From Desulfuromusa sp. (GTDB taxonomy: Bacteria; Desulfobacterota; Desulfuromonadia; Desulfuromonadales; Geopsychrobacteraceae), in the NCBI GenBank assembly GCA_016744595.1, contig JADGEB010000018.1:1-64000 (forward strand): a stretch of DNA of 64,000 bases. The letters are read 5' to 3'. Under the pieces are notes generated by a model. It did no database searches and was not told the DNA's origin. It saw only the letters and a program-made list of their open reading frames with translations. Every line of letters starts with the position of its first letter. The stretch's first letter is position 1. Made by a program: the position numbers and the translations under genes. Below, piece after piece: positions 53,027-62,001 of this stretch.

Positions 53027-54103
53027 ATGGCCAAAATCGACAAACTCTTTCAAATCCTCCAGCAGCAGGGAGGATCCGACCTGCACCTTTCTCCAGGAAA
53101 CGCCCCAATGATAAGAGCCTCAGGTCAACTTCGATCAGCGATTGATCAGATTCTGAGCCATGAACAGTATCGTGCTTTACTCTATGAAATTATGGATGAG
53201 GAACAACGACAGGGGTTTGAAGAGAACCATGATCTTGATTTTGCTTATGAGGTGACAGCCCTCAATGCTCGATTCAGAGCCAATATCTTCATGGGTCGAC
53301 TAGGAATTAGTGCCGTATTCAGAATAATTCCCGCCGAGATTCTGACGGTTGAACAACTTGGCTTACCAGAGACGGTTCTTAAGCTGACTGATTACAAAAA
53401 AGGTCTTATCTTGGTCACTGGCCCAACCGGCAGTGGCAAATCGACAACCCTGGCAGCCATGATCGACCACATAAACAGGAACCGGAATGAACATATTTTG
53501 ACGGTTGAAGATCCAATTGAATTTGTTCATAAGAGTCTTAAAAGCCTGATTAACCAACGTGAGGTTGGTGTGCATACTCAGAGTTTTAGTTCTGCACTTA
53601 AAGCGGCTTTGCGCGAAGATCCAGATATCATTCTTGTTGGCGAAATGCGTGACCTGGAAACTATCGAACTGGCAATTACAGCTGCTGAGACAGGCCACCT
53701 TGTTTTTGGCACCTTGCATACGAGTAGTGCAGCAAAAACCGTTGATCGGTTGGTCAATGTATTTCCAACGACGCAGCAAGAACAAATTCGAACCATGCTG
53801 GCTGAATCATTACAAGGAGTTGTTGCACAACAGTTATTGCGTACGGTTGATGGAAAACGTTGTGCTGCGTTGGAAATCTTAAAGGTTAATGCTGCGGCTG
53901 CAAATTTGATTCGTGAGGGGAAAACTTTTCAGCTCCCTTCGATTATCCAAACCGGGCGCCGAGATGGAATGCAGTTGATGGATCAAGCTCTTCAGGAATT
54001 ATTGAATGCCAAACGGATCACTGTTGAGGAAGCTTGTCTTTATGCTGTGAATAAAAATCAGTTCATATCACAGGATCAGAAGATAGGAGACAGAAATGGA
54101 TAA
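53027..54103 (+). CDS. pilT: Type IV pilus retraction ATPase PilT
   Basis: A hexameric ATPase that retracts type IV pili. The 358-residue protein has the N-terminal PAS-like domain (KIDKLFQILQQQGGSDLHLSPGNAPMIRASG), Walker A TGPTGSGKSTT (131-141), the Asp box ILTVEDPIEFVH, Walker B DPDIILVGEMRDLETI, the His box AAETGHLVFGTLHTSSAAKTVDR and AAANLIREGKTFQLPSIIQTGRRDGMQLMDQAL. The start at 53,027 is fixed by AAGGGGA; the frame is open 21 codons upstream. No pilB or pilC is beside it. It overlaps the next gene by 8 bp. Confidence 0.93.
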   Translation: MAKIDKLFQILQQQGGSDLHLSPGNAPMIRASGQLRSAIDQILSHEQYRALLYEIMDEEQRQGFEENHDLDFAYEVTALNARFRANIFMGRLGISAVFRIIPAEILTVEQLGLPETVLKLTDYKKGLILVTGPTGSGKSTTLAAMIDHINRNRNEHILTVEDPIEFVHKSLKSLINQREVGVHTQSFSSALKAALREDPDIILVGEMRDLETIELAITAAETGHLVFGTLHTSSAAKTVDRLVNVFPTTQQEQIRTMLAESLQGVVAQQLLRTVDGKRCAALEILKVNAAAANLIREGKTFQLPSIIQTGRRDGMQLMDQALQELLNAKRITVEEACLYAVNKNQFISQDQKIGDRNG

Positions 54104-54545
54104 CCAACGAATTAGTGTGGAAACACGCCAGGTTAAACTGACCCTATCTAGTGGTTCACAATTGACCGGGGAAACTTTTTTACAGCTCCATGGTGAACAT
54201 TTGTCGGGACTGCAAAAAGTCGGTGAAATTCTTAATGGTGAAGACAATTTTTTACCATTACGCTATGAAGGCAAAGTAGAACTGATAAACTTAGAGCAAG
54301 TCGTGTCAATTGCTGTGGCGGCTGAGGAAGAGTTTGACCCCCTTCTCGCTCTTGGTGAAGAACATCAAATCTGGATTGAGCCTACAGTTGGGGAAGCTAT
54401 CAATGTTCGTATCTTTGTCAATCTTCCAGGGGGAAGAAACCGGGTCAAAGATTTTTTAAATCAGAAGATACGTTTCCTTCTTTTGCTACAGAAAGATCAG
54501 ATTATTTATCTGGCCCGAAATAGAATCTTACGCGTCCAGGATTGA
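54096..54545 (+). CDS. Protein of unknown function after pilT, two copies of a small beta domain
   Basis: A 149-residue protein without membrane segments. Residues about 12-73 and 96-148 look like two copies of one module. Each has an extended beta region, then a helix-turn (KVGEILNGEDNFLPL at 41-55; RVKDFLNQKIRFLLL at 116-130) and a short strand pair ending LEQVVSIAV or RNRILRVQD. This is the kind of pattern seen in DUF6812-like domains, which is a guess from memory. It starts inside the pilT end with an AGGAG site, so it is very probably translated with PilT. A role with retraction pili is suggested only by this coupling. Confidence 0.65.
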   Translation: MDNQRISVETRQVKLTLSSGSQLTGETFLQLHGEHLSGLQKVGEILNGEDNFLPLRYEGKVELINLEQVVSIAVAAEEEFDPLLALGEEHQIWIEPTVGEAINVRIFVNLPGGRNRVKDFLNQKIRFLLLLQKDQIIYLARNRILRVQD

Positions 54546-54581
54546 CGAACAGTCAATAGACAGAAAGTTGGCTCTGACACT

Positions 54582-54977
54582 TCAAAAAACCTCTTCGTTC
54601 AAAACCAGAAGATACCCATCTGGATCTTGCAGCCAAAGTTCTCGGCGTTGATGTTCCTGATCGTCCAGTTCGTAAGCAATCGGCCATTGATAGTGATTGA
54701 CCATACGGTAGATATCGTCCAGATTATCGCAGCTCATCTCCAGTTGCATGCCAACACCAAGTGGAACTCTAGTCAGGTTCTGCAGTAAAATCGGATGTTG
54801 TGCTTCCATTTCCTGCAGTCGCTGAAAGACAACTTTCACTTTTCCGACAAACAAAATCAAATAACTATCTTCAGCATGGAGGTTTTGAACAATTTCAGAG
54901 GACAACAATAAAATTTCACGGTAAAAAATCTCCGTTTTCCCCAGATCTGTAGCTGCAAGCGTTAAACTCATTGACAT
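54582..54977 (-). CDS. VOC-superfamily (glyoxalase/bleomycin-resistance-like) protein
   Basis: A 131-residue protein of the vicinal oxygen chelate fold. TLAATDLGKTEIFYREILLLSSE at the start and ELWLQDPDGYLLVLNEE at the end are the paired beta-alpha-beta-beta-beta ends, with E at the typical metal position in the final motif. Substrate is unknown. The ATG at 54,975-54,977 is chosen because AGGGG lies eight bases upstream. A GTG nine bases earlier is possible. It faces folK, with opposite orientation. Confidence 0.75.
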   Translation of the reverse strand: MSMSLTLAATDLGKTEIFYREILLLSSEIVQNLHAEDSYLILFVGKVKVVFQRLQEMEAQHPILLQNLTRVPLGVGMQLEMSCDNLDDIYRMVNHYQWPIAYELDDQEHQRRELWLQDPDGYLLVLNEEVF

Positions 54978-55039
54978 AAATTTCACCCCTAAAAAGTCAA
55001 ATTGATTTTTTTCTAGCTAATGGTCTAAGCTCACAGATT

Positions 55040-55552
55040 ATGATAGAGCAGAACAAGAGTCGAGCTTTTCTCGGTTTTGGCGGCAACCTGGGAAATTTAC
55101 TGTACAATTTCCGTCAAGCTAAACAACAACTGGAGGAATATCCACTGGTTGAAGTCATATCCAGTTCTCCACTTTACCAAACTCCCCCAGTTGGAGGACC
55201 AGATGGGCAACCCGACTATCTGAACGGTGTAGTGGAGATTCGAACTGGATTATCAGCGCTTGACCTGCTACAACTTTGCCGCAGGATAGAAGATAATTTT
55301 GGACGAGTTCGAGATCAACATTGGGGGTCACGAACTCTTGATATCGACTTACTGCTAGTCGATAACCTGGTTATGGATGCCCCACTGTTAACTCTGCCAC
55401 ATCCACGATTACACCAGCGCCATTTTGTACTGCTACCACTGAATGATCTGGCGCCAGAACTAAACCATCCGATTTTTGATAAAACTATCAATACTTTACT
55501 CAATGTATTGCCAGCAACTGATGGCATTACTCAATTGAACGAAACGTGGTAA
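55040..55552 (+). CDS. folK: Hydroxymethyl-dihydropterin pyrophosphokinase (HPPK)
   Basis: Transfers pyrophosphate from ATP to 6-hydroxymethyl-7,8-dihydropterin in folate synthesis. The 170-residue protein has FLGFGGNLGN near the N-terminus, SSPLYQTPPVGGPDGQPDYLNGVVEI, the catalytic stretch HWGSRTLDIDLLLVDN with the DxD magnesium ligands, and LPHPRLHQRHFVLLPLNDLAP. Order and spacing match HPPK. A small TRASH-like gene starts four bases after the stop. Confidence 0.95.
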   Translation: MIEQNKSRAFLGFGGNLGNLLYNFRQAKQQLEEYPLVEVISSSPLYQTPPVGGPDGQPDYLNGVVEIRTGLSALDLLQLCRRIEDNFGRVRDQHWGSRTLDIDLLLVDNLVMDAPLLTLPHPRLHQRHFVLLPLNDLAPELNHPIFDKTINTLLNVLPATDGITQLNETW

Positions 55553-55556
55553 TCAG

Positions 55557-55802
55557 ATGATTAAATTGATACTGCTCATTTTATGTGGTTTTGTTTTCTA
55601 CTCAATGATTTCCGGTTTACTACGCCCGGGGAAATCCCGGCGTCCGGAAAATCGTAGCAATGAAGGAGAAACAATGGTCGAGGATCCACAGTGCGGAACT
55701 TATCTTCCTCAGAGTGACGCCGTTAAAGCGACCATACATGGCAGGCAACATTATTTTTGCTCAAAAAAATGTTTGAAAGAATACAAGAAAGCCCAAGGAT
55801 AA
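55557..55802 (+). CDS. Small TRASH/YHS-like protein, PP0621 type
   Basis: An 81-residue protein with one N-terminal membrane segment (about 3-21, [19 protein letters not shown]), a basic linker and a C-terminal zinc-binding-like module. The module runs [37 protein letters not shown], with C46, C68 and C72 and the FCSxxC motif. Such TRASH-like modules are thought to bind metals; a role is not known here. It lies between folK and fsa in the same direction, with four-base spacing from folK. Confidence 0.7.
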   Translation: MIKLILLILCGFVFYSMISGLLRPGKSRRPENRSNEGETMVEDPQCGTYLPQSDAVKATIHGRQHYFCSKKCLKEYKKAQG

Positions 55803-55833
55803 TAATCGATCAACACCCATCAGGAGTTTAAAA

Positions 55834-56475
55834 ATGAAGTTTTTTATCGACACAGCAGAAGTGACTGAAATTCGCGCTGCCCACGATCTGGGATTAGTAG
55901 ATGGAGTGACCACCAATCCTTCGTTGATTGCTAAAAGTGGTCGTGATTTTAAAGAAGTTATCAAAGAGATTACCAACATCGTTGATGGCCCCATCTCTGC
56001 AGAAGTTATTGCCCTGGATGCTGAGGGGATGCTTGAAGAAGGACGTGAACTGGTTAAAATTCACAAAAATATTGTGATTAAAGTCCCAATGACCACTGAA
56101 GGCCTGAAAGCAACTAAGCAGTTCAGTGCCGAGGGGATCAAAACCAACGTCACTCTGATTTTTTCTTCGCTGCAAGCTCTTTTAGCTGCTAAAGCTGGTG
56201 CAACTTATGTCTCGCCATTTGTTGGCCGCCTTGATGATATCAGTCACGAAGGAATGGAGGGGGTTGAACAGATCCGTACAATTTATGATAACTACGGTTA
56301 CACCACAGAAATTATCGTTGCTTCTGTTAGATCGCCAATGCATGTTCTTAACGCCGGTCTGATCGGTGCCGATATCTGTACAATCCCTTATGGTGTTATG
56401 ACCCAACTGGCAAAACACCCACTGACCGATATCGGCATCGAAAAATTTCTTGCTGATTGGGAAAAAACAAAATAG
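55834..56475 (+). CDS. Transaldolase, short TalC/fructose-6-phosphate aldolase type
   Basis: A 213-residue TIM-barrel enzyme of the short transaldolase class. [36 protein letters not shown] is the hallmark start, and the Schiff-base lysine is K83 in [29 protein letters not shown] and [31 protein letters not shown] follow. These proteins are either transaldolases in the pentose phosphate route or fructose-6-phosphate aldolases; sequence alone does not decide. A CAGGAG ribosome binding site is present and a strong terminator follows at 56,503. Confidence 0.9.
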   Translation: MKFFIDTAEVTEIRAAHDLGLVDGVTTNPSLIAKSGRDFKEVIKEITNIVDGPISAEVIALDAEGMLEEGRELVKIHKNIVIKVPMTTEGLKATKQFSAEGIKTNVTLIFSSLQALLAAKAGATYVSPFVGRLDDISHEGMEGVEQIRTIYDNYGYTTEIIVASVRSPMHVLNAGLIGADICTIPYGVMTQLAKHPLTDIGIEKFLADWEKTK

Positions 56476-56502
56476 AACTGCGGTTCAATAGTGTGTTCTA
56501 CC

Positions 56503-56538
56503 AACAGACCGGGACACCATGTTTCGGTCTGTTTTTTA
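56503..56538 (+). terminator. Rho-independent terminator after the transaldolase gene
   Basis: AACAGACCG (56,503-56,511) pairs perfectly with CGGTCTGTT (56,525-56,533) around a 13-base loop, followed directly by TTTT. It is 28 bases after the stop codon, so it ends the folK-TRASH-transaldolase unit. Confidence 0.88.
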
Positions 56539-56623
56539 TTACCTTTCGAAAAACCGTCTTTCTCTTTTACCAATTCCACAACAACGTTATGTAGAACATC
56601 CATATTATCATCGGTCTGACCAC

Positions 56624-56653
56624 TTGACAACCTGCCACCAACTCAGGTATACG
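56624..56653 (+). promoter_or_regulatory. Sigma-70-type promoter for sucCD
   Basis: TTGACA (56,624-56,629) is a perfect -35 box. TATACG (56,648-56,653) follows at 18-bp spacing as the -10. Transcription would begin near 56,660, giving a leader of about 90 bases before sucC. The region lies downstream of the transaldolase terminator, so an independent promoter is expected. Confidence 0.6.
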
Positions 56654-56748
56654 CTTAAAAGCTCAGTTTTTCCGATTTTATTTTCTTACTTTTCGGGATT
56701 CGTAAGGAATACGAACCCGTCTCTATTCCTAACCTATGTGAGGATACG

Positions 56749-57912
56749 ATGAATATTCACGAGTATCAGGCTAAGGCGATTCTACGCAAATTCGGAGTTC
56801 CAGTTCCGGACGGTCACGTAGTCTACAACAGTAACTCGGCCCGTGATTGGGCAAAACGTCTGGGAGATGGCCCCTGGGCGGTCAAAGCCCAGATTCACGC
56901 GGGTGGCCGTGGTAAAGGCGGTGGTGTTAAAATTGCCAAGACTGCGGATGAAGTCAAGCAGTACGCCAGAGATATGTTTGGCATGACTTTGGTGACCCAT
57001 CAGACTGGCCCGGAAGGAAAAATTGTCAAGCGGGTTTTGATTGAAGAAGGAAGCAATATTGCTGATGAATTCTACATTTCCTTTCTGGTTGACCGAGCAA
57101 CTGACAAAGTCACCCTGATGGCTTCTGCTGAAGGTGGTGTGAATATCGAGGAAGTTGCTGAAAAAACGCCTGAAAAGCTTTTTTTTGAAGCTGTGGATCC
57201 AGTCGTTGGCCTGACTGCCTTCCAAGCTCGTAAAGTTGCCTTCAAAATGGGCTTTGGCATACCTCAGGTTAAACAAGCCGTTCCTTTGTTGATGAATATT
57301 TATAAAGCATTCGTCGAATCCGACTGTTCATTGCTCGAAATCAACCCTCTGATCCAAACCGCCGAAGGTGATCTGCTCTGTCTGGATGCAAAGCTCAACT
57401 TTGATGAGAATGCCCTGTTCCGCCATCACGCTATCCGCGATCTTCGCGATTACGATGAAGAAGATGCGATGGAAATTGAAGCAGGACAATACGACCTCTC
57501 TTACATTGCTCTTGACGGAAATATTGGCTGCATGGTCAATGGTGCCGGTCTCGCTATGGCAACCATGGACATCATCCAGCTTTATGGTTCTTCCCCAGCT
57601 AACTTCCTTGATGTTGGCGGTAGCGCAACCATTGAACGGGTCACTGAAGCTTTTAAAATCATCCTTTCCGACAAAAAAGTGGAAGGGATCCTGGTTAATA
57701 TCTTCGGCGGCATCATGAAATGTGATGTTATCGCAACAGGTGTAGTTGAAGCTGCCAAGCAGGTTGGAATCAAGATTCCTCTGGTTGTACGCCTCGAAGG
57801 AACCAACGTCGAACTCGGCAAAAAGATTCTTGCAGAGTCAGGACTTGATATTGTCAGCGCCGATGGCATGGCCGATGCCGCTGAAAAAATAGTCAAAGCC
57901 GTCAACGCTTAA
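56749..57912 (+). CDS. sucC: Succinyl-CoA synthetase beta subunit
   Basis: Forms the nucleotide- and succinate-binding subunit of succinyl-CoA ligase in the TCA cycle. The 387-residue protein begins [22 protein letters not shown] and carries an ATP-grasp domain ([61 protein letters not shown]), followed by the CoA-ligase domain [55 protein letters not shown] site precedes the ATG. SucD follows 12 bp later. Confidence 0.97.
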   Translation: MNIHEYQAKAILRKFGVPVPDGHVVYNSNSARDWAKRLGDGPWAVKAQIHAGGRGKGGGVKIAKTADEVKQYARDMFGMTLVTHQTGPEGKIVKRVLIEEGSNIADEFYISFLVDRATDKVTLMASAEGGVNIEEVAEKTPEKLFFEAVDPVVGLTAFQARKVAFKMGFGIPQVKQAVPLLMNIYKAFVESDCSLLEINPLIQTAEGDLLCLDAKLNFDENALFRHHAIRDLRDYDEEDAMEIEAGQYDLSYIALDGNIGCMVNGAGLAMATMDIIQLYGSSPANFLDVGGSATIERVTEAFKIILSDKKVEGILVNIFGGIMKCDVIATGVVEAAKQVGIKIPLVVRLEGTNVELGKKILAESGLDIVSADGMADAAEKIVKAVNA

Positions 57913-57924
57913 GGAGAAAAAGCA

Positions 57925-58800
57925 ATGAGTATTCTGATCGATAAAAATACCAAGGTCATTACCCAGGGAATTACCGGTGCCACCGGTCTTTTTCACGCCC
58001 AAGGTGCTCGTGACTACGGCACACAAATGGTTGGTGGTGTCACACCTGGCAAGGGTGGTACCAGTATTGACGGATTTCCAATTTTTAACACCGTTGAAGA
58101 TGCGGTTAAAGAAACTGGAGCAAATGCCTCAGTTATTTATGTTCCACCAATTGGTAGCGCCGATGCCATCATGGAAGCAATTGATGCGGGGATCGAATTG
58201 GTTATCTGTATCACCGAAGGCGTTCCTGTCTTGGACATGGTCAAGGTCAACAAATACATGCAGGGTAAAAAGTGCCGTCTGATTGGCCCTAACTGCCCAG
58301 GCGTTATCACCCCTGGTGAGTGCAAAATCGGCATCATGCCCGGCTATATCCACAAGCCTGGCCCCGTAGGTGTTGTCTCCCGTTCCGGCACCCTGACCTA
58401 TGAAGCGGTCTGGCAGCTAACTACCCGCGACATCGGCCAAACCACCTGCGTCGGTATTGGTGGTGATCCAGTCAATGGAACCAGTCATCTTGACACACTG
58501 AAGATGTTTGAAGCCGATCCAGAAACCAAAGCGGTCATCATGATCGGTGAAATTGGTGGTGATGCTGAAGAACAAGCTGCTGAGTATGTCCGTGACCACA
58601 TGACCAAACCCGTCGCTGCTTTCATCGCCGGAGCAACCGCTCCAGCAGGTAAGCGGATGGGACATGCCGGTGCAATTATCTCCGGTGGTAAAGGAGACGC
58701 AGCCAGCAAAAAAGCATTCCTGCGCGAGTGCGGTGTCAGTGTTGCTGACTCTCCAGCTGATATGGCCGAAGCATTGCTGAAGATTTGGACTCCAAAATAA
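57925..58800 (+). CDS. sucD: Succinyl-CoA synthetase alpha subunit
   Basis: The CoA-binding subunit with the phosphorylated histidine. The 291-residue protein has the nucleotide fold [97 protein letters not shown] and the active histidine H247 in [19 protein letters not shown]. An AAGGAGAAAA ribosome binding site is present. It ends with a strong terminator at 58,829. Confidence 0.97.
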   Translation: MSILIDKNTKVITQGITGATGLFHAQGARDYGTQMVGGVTPGKGGTSIDGFPIFNTVEDAVKETGANASVIYVPPIGSADAIMEAIDAGIELVICITEGVPVLDMVKVNKYMQGKKCRLIGPNCPGVITPGECKIGIMPGYIHKPGPVGVVSRSGTLTYEAVWQLTTRDIGQTTCVGIGGDPVNGTSHLDTLKMFEADPETKAVIMIGEIGGDAEEQAAEYVRDHMTKPVAAFIAGATAPAGKRMGHAGAIISGGKGDAASKKAFLRECGVSVADSPADMAEALLKIWTPK

Positions 58801-58828
58801 AACTATCAGCAAATCAAGCGACTCTTGG

Positions 58829-58853
58829 AAGGGGCAGATATTTTCTGCCCCTT
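58829..58853 (+). terminator. Rho-independent terminator after sucD
   Basis: AAGGGGCAGA (58,829-58,838) and TCTGCCCCTT (58,844-58,853) form a perfect 10-bp stem with a five-base loop, followed by a T/A-rich run (TATTTATT). It lies 28 bases after the sucD stop and ends the sucCD unit. Confidence 0.88.
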
Positions 58854-59047
58854 TATTTATTAAAACCGATCAAAACCTCTCCTCTGAGTCACGTCAGCCA
58901 ATCTCATTTCAATAGTTTTTGATCTAAAATTTTCCCGAAAATCCGCCGACACAAGAATAAACTGCTGCTATAGTTGCATCCATCTGAACAAACTTTTCAA
59001 TTTTTGGATAATTTTTAGATAACTATTTAAATATTGAATCCCACATG

Positions 59048-59077
59048 ATAACTTGTCAAGCAACATAGACAAGTTAT
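59048..59077. promoter_or_regulatory. Inverted repeat just upstream of the hupE ribosome binding site
   Basis: ATAACTTGTC (59,048-59,057) and GACAAGTTAT (59,068-59,077) form a perfect 10-bp inverted repeat with a 10-base spacer, ending seven bases before the GGAGGAA ribosome binding site. It could be an operator for a metal-responsive repressor or an RNA stem controlling translation. The sequence does not match the NikR consensus as remembered. Confidence 0.55.
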
Positions 59078-59094
59078 TCCATCAGGAGGAAGTC

Positions 59095-59679
59095 ATGCAA
59101 AGGAATCGTAGCCTTATTTACCCCACAATTTTATTCTTCTTATTACCAACGGGAGCTTTCGCCCATACTGGAATTGCGACAACAGTCGGATTTGCTAACG
59201 GTTTTTTTCATCCTATCGGTGGTTTTGATCACTTGCTGGCGATGGTCGCAGTAGGAATATGGGCGACCCAACTTGGCGGTCGTTCTCTTTGGATTGTCCC
59301 CGGTACGTTTGTAGCGGTTATGATTGGTGGGGGAATTCTTGGGTTATCTGGTATTGAGATTCCCTTTATTGAGCAAGGAATTCTTCTTTCTGTCTTGATT
59401 ATAGGTATTTTAATTGCCGGTACATTTCAGTTTTCAACCTCTGTAAATGTACTGACAGTTGGTTTATTTGCCTTTTTTCACGGTCATGCGCATGGAGCCG
59501 AAATGCCACAAATGGTTGGTGCCATTTCCTATTGTAGTGGATTCATTTTTTCGACATTCGGATTGCACAGTATCGGAATCGGGATAGGAACAGGACTGCA
59601 GAAATTCAAGACACCCAAAATTCAGCGGTTTGCTGGTGGCGCCATTGCACTGAGTGCCATCTGCTTAGCAGTCATTTAA
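59095..59679 (+). CDS. HupE/UreJ-family metal permease
   Basis: A 194-residue membrane protein with about six segments after a signal-like N-terminus (ending AFAH). HupE/UreJ proteins take up nickel or cobalt for hydrogenase, urease or cobalamin. The metal-binding HPxxGxDHxxxM motif is read as H39-P40 and D45-H46 (FHPIGGFDHLLAM), and the second signature FFHGHAHGAEMP follows. The start with GGAGGAA is chosen over an upstream frame extension. No hydrogenase, urease or cobalamin gene is adjacent, so the metal is not decided. The inverted repeat upstream may be its control site. Confidence 0.88.
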   Translation: MQRNRSLIYPTILFFLLPTGAFAHTGIATTVGFANGFFHPIGGFDHLLAMVAVGIWATQLGGRSLWIVPGTFVAVMIGGGILGLSGIEIPFIEQGILLSVLIIGILIAGTFQFSTSVNVLTVGLFAFFHGHAHGAEMPQMVGAISYCSGFIFSTFGLHSIGIGIGTGLQKFKTPKIQRFAGGAIALSAICLAVI

Positions 59680-59725
59680 CAAAAATTTGTTTCTCATTTC
59701 TATTAATTCAGCATAAACAATTCTA

Positions 59726-59778
59726 AATCCTGAAACTCTTGATTTAGCGCTCCTTTAGAGATCAAGAGTTTCAGGATT
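59726..59778. repeat. Perfect 18-bp inverted repeat after hupE
   Basis: AATCCTGAAACTCTTGAT (59,726-59,743) is repeated as its exact reverse complement at 59,761-59,778 around a 17-base spacer. It lies 46 bases after the hupE stop. The long A/T-mixed stem with no T-run is not a standard terminator, but may end or stabilise the hupE message. It is also the right size for a palindromic repeat element. Confidence 0.6.
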
Positions 59779-59916
59779 GCTGCCACACCGTAAAGAACCT
59801 TTTAATAGCTAATCGCCCCTAAACAGAAGATTCAATCTGTTGATCTTTTATTTGCTCAACATAGAAAATAAATGTATCCTAACAAAGTGGCTCTTCATAC
59901 AGCTAAAGGCGAACCT

Positions 59917-61278
59917 ATGTCCGATCAATTCCGCAATCTTCTGGTCATCGATGATGAAACCTCCATGCGTCATATGTTGCGCCTGGTTCTGGAACAACAC
60001 AACTACCGAGTTAGCGAAGCACAGAACGGTGCAGAAGCAATCAATCTGATTTACAAGGAAAAATTCGACTTTATCCTCTCTGATATTCGCATGCCCGACA
60101 TGGATGGCCTCACCTTCCTCGACCAACCGGAAGTCCGCTCCCTTGACAGTACAATTATTATGATGAGCGCCTACGGTAGTGTTGATACGGCACTGGCATG
60201 TATGAAACGTGGCGCATATGACTATATCTCCAAACCATTCAAACCGGATGAGGTTGTTCTGACATTACGCAAAGCTGAAGAACGCCAGGAACTGCGGCAA
60301 GAAAACCATGAGTTAAAGAAAGCCCTCTCCAAACAGGACAGAGATTTTTCAATCACCGATATTATTCATTCCAGCCAAAAAATGGAGCAGGTTTTAAAAT
60401 TGGTTCAAGCTGCGGCAAAAGCTGAATCCTCCATTCTGATTAGTGGTGAAACCGGAACTGGAAAAGAACTAGTTGCTAAAGCGCTACACAGTGAAAGTGG
60501 CCGCAAGGGTCAGTTTTTGGCAATCAACTGCAGTGCCATTACCTCTGGTTTGCTGGAAAGTGAATTGTTTGGCCATAAAAAAGGGGCTTTTACTGGAGCA
60601 GATCGAGAAAAGCAGGGATTATTTTCCATCGCCAGCGGTGGCACTCTGTTTCTCGATGAAATTGCCGACCTGCCACTGGAGCTACAGCCAAAGTTGCTAC
60701 GGGTTCTTCAGGAAGGGGAAGTCAGAAAGGTTGGGGCAACCCGAGCAGAAAAGATTAATACTCGAGTTGTCGCCGCAGCAGGTTCTGATTTACAAGAAGC
60801 AGTACAGAATGGTCATTTCCGGCGTGATCTTTATTATCGCCTTGCGGTTGTTGATATCAATCTGCCACCATTGCGGGAACGCTCGGAGGATATTGTTGTC
60901 CTGGCAGATTATTTTTTAAGCCAGCTATGTAGCCGTGAAGGACGGCCACTACTGCAATTGAACGACACTGCCAAAAAAAACCTGACCGACTATCATTGGC
61001 CGGGTAACGTTCGGGAGTTGGAAAACTATCTAGAAAAGGCACTTATTTTCAGCCCGAGAGAGACATTGGAACTCCCACCCCTCCGGATTCGCCAGTCTGC
61101 CCCGGGAGTATTCAATCCCGACGAATATTCCCTGAAAATAGCCTCCCGCCGGTTGGAAGAAGAGTACATCAGTAAGGCTCTTACCAAAACAGATGGTAAC
61201 CGTACTCAAGCTGCCGAATTACTGGAAGTCAGTCTGCGTTCATTGATGTACAAGCTGAAAGAATACGGGATTGACTAA
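59917..61278 (+). CDS. Sigma-54-dependent response regulator (NtrC family)
   Basis: A 453-residue transcription activator. The receiver domain (1-125) has D12, D13, phospho-acceptor D56 in ILSDIRMPDMDG and K106 in ISKPFKPDE. The AAA+ domain has Walker A GETGTGKE (177-184), the sigma-54 contact GAFTGA (223-228), Walker B LFLDEIADLP and a WPGNVRELENY motif. A C-terminal FIS-type helix-turn-helix follows (DGNRTQAAELLEVSLRSLMYKLKEYGI). The start at 59,917 has an AAAGGCGA site; an ATG 15 codons upstream is possible. No histidine kinase is adjacent, so it is an orphan regulator. Its targets are unknown; the sigma-54 flagellar promoters in this window are candidates only. Confidence 0.9.
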   Translation: MSDQFRNLLVIDDETSMRHMLRLVLEQHNYRVSEAQNGAEAINLIYKEKFDFILSDIRMPDMDGLTFLDQPEVRSLDSTIIMMSAYGSVDTALACMKRGAYDYISKPFKPDEVVLTLRKAEERQELRQENHELKKALSKQDRDFSITDIIHSSQKMEQVLKLVQAAAKAESSILISGETGTGKELVAKALHSESGRKGQFLAINCSAITSGLLESELFGHKKGAFTGADREKQGLFSIASGGTLFLDEIADLPLELQPKLLRVLQEGEVRKVGATRAEKINTRVVAAAGSDLQEAVQNGHFRRDLYYRLAVVDINLPPLRERSEDIVVLADYFLSQLCSREGRPLLQLNDTAKKNLTDYHWPGNVRELENYLEKALIFSPRETLELPPLRIRQSAPGVFNPDEYSLKIASRRLEEEYISKALTKTDGNRTQAAELLEVSLRSLMYKLKEYGID

Positions 61279-61286
61279 GCGAGAAC

Positions 61287-61970
61287 TTACAGTATCCCCC
61301 TGTCCGCCAAGCTGACATATTCCCCATTGCCGATAATAATATGATCCAAAACTCGCACCCCCATTAGATCACCGACTTCCTTGAGGCGTTTTGTAATATT
61401 GATATCTTCACGGCTGGGAGTTGGATCCCCGGAGGGGTGATTGTGGACAAACAGAACAGCTGCAGCAGATTCCCGCAATACTGGGGCAAACGCTTCGCGG
61501 GGATGGACGATGCTGGCGCTGAGACTCCCTTCGGAGATCTGCACCTCTTTGATCAAGCGATTTTTTGCGTCGAGGAGTAATGCGAGAAAAACTTCTTTGC
61601 GGTAATCACAAAGCCGTTCATGGAAGTGGTGAAACACCTCTTGTGACGAACTATAGGGCTGTCCCGGTTCTAAACGCATATCGCTGAAACGACGGGCAAT
61701 TTGAAACAACGCTTGAATTTCAGCAGCTTTGGCTGGCCCAATTCCAGCCTGCTGGCAGAGCTCACTGATACTGGCCACCGCCAACTGTCGCAAAGAACCG
61801 AAGCGACCTAACAAACTTCGCGCCAGATCGACCGCACTATTTTTACTGGAGGAATCACCAGTACGAATAATCAAAGCCAACAGCTCCGCATCGGTCAGCT
61901 TATCGGCTCCAGCTGCAAGTAATTTTTCCCGTGGACGTTCATCCGCAGGCCAATCCTTAATCCGCCGCAT
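61287..61970 (-). CDS. radC: RadC/UPF0758-family JAMM protein
   Basis: A 227-residue protein of the RadC family, of uncertain function in DNA repair. An N-terminal helix-hairpin-helix-like region (LTDAELLALIIRTGDSSSKNSAVDLARSLLGRFGSLRQLAV, IGPAKAAEIQAL) is followed by the JAMM metal-site domain with H176, H178, S186 and D189 in FVHNHPSGDPTPSRED. GAGGGGAAT precedes the ATG. It converges on the NtrC-type regulator with an 8-bp gap. Confidence 0.93.
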   Translation of the reverse strand: MRRIKDWPADERPREKLLAAGADKLTDAELLALIIRTGDSSSKNSAVDLARSLLGRFGSLRQLAVASISELCQQAGIGPAKAAEIQALFQIARRFSDMRLEPGQPYSSSQEVFHHFHERLCDYRKEVFLALLLDAKNRLIKEVQISEGSLSASIVHPREAFAPVLRESAAAVLFVHNHPSGDPTPSREDINITKRLKEVGDLMGVRVLDHIIIGNGEYVSLADRGIL

Positions 61971-62001
61971 ATTCCCCTCCTGCTAAACAGCTTCTATTTT
62001 T

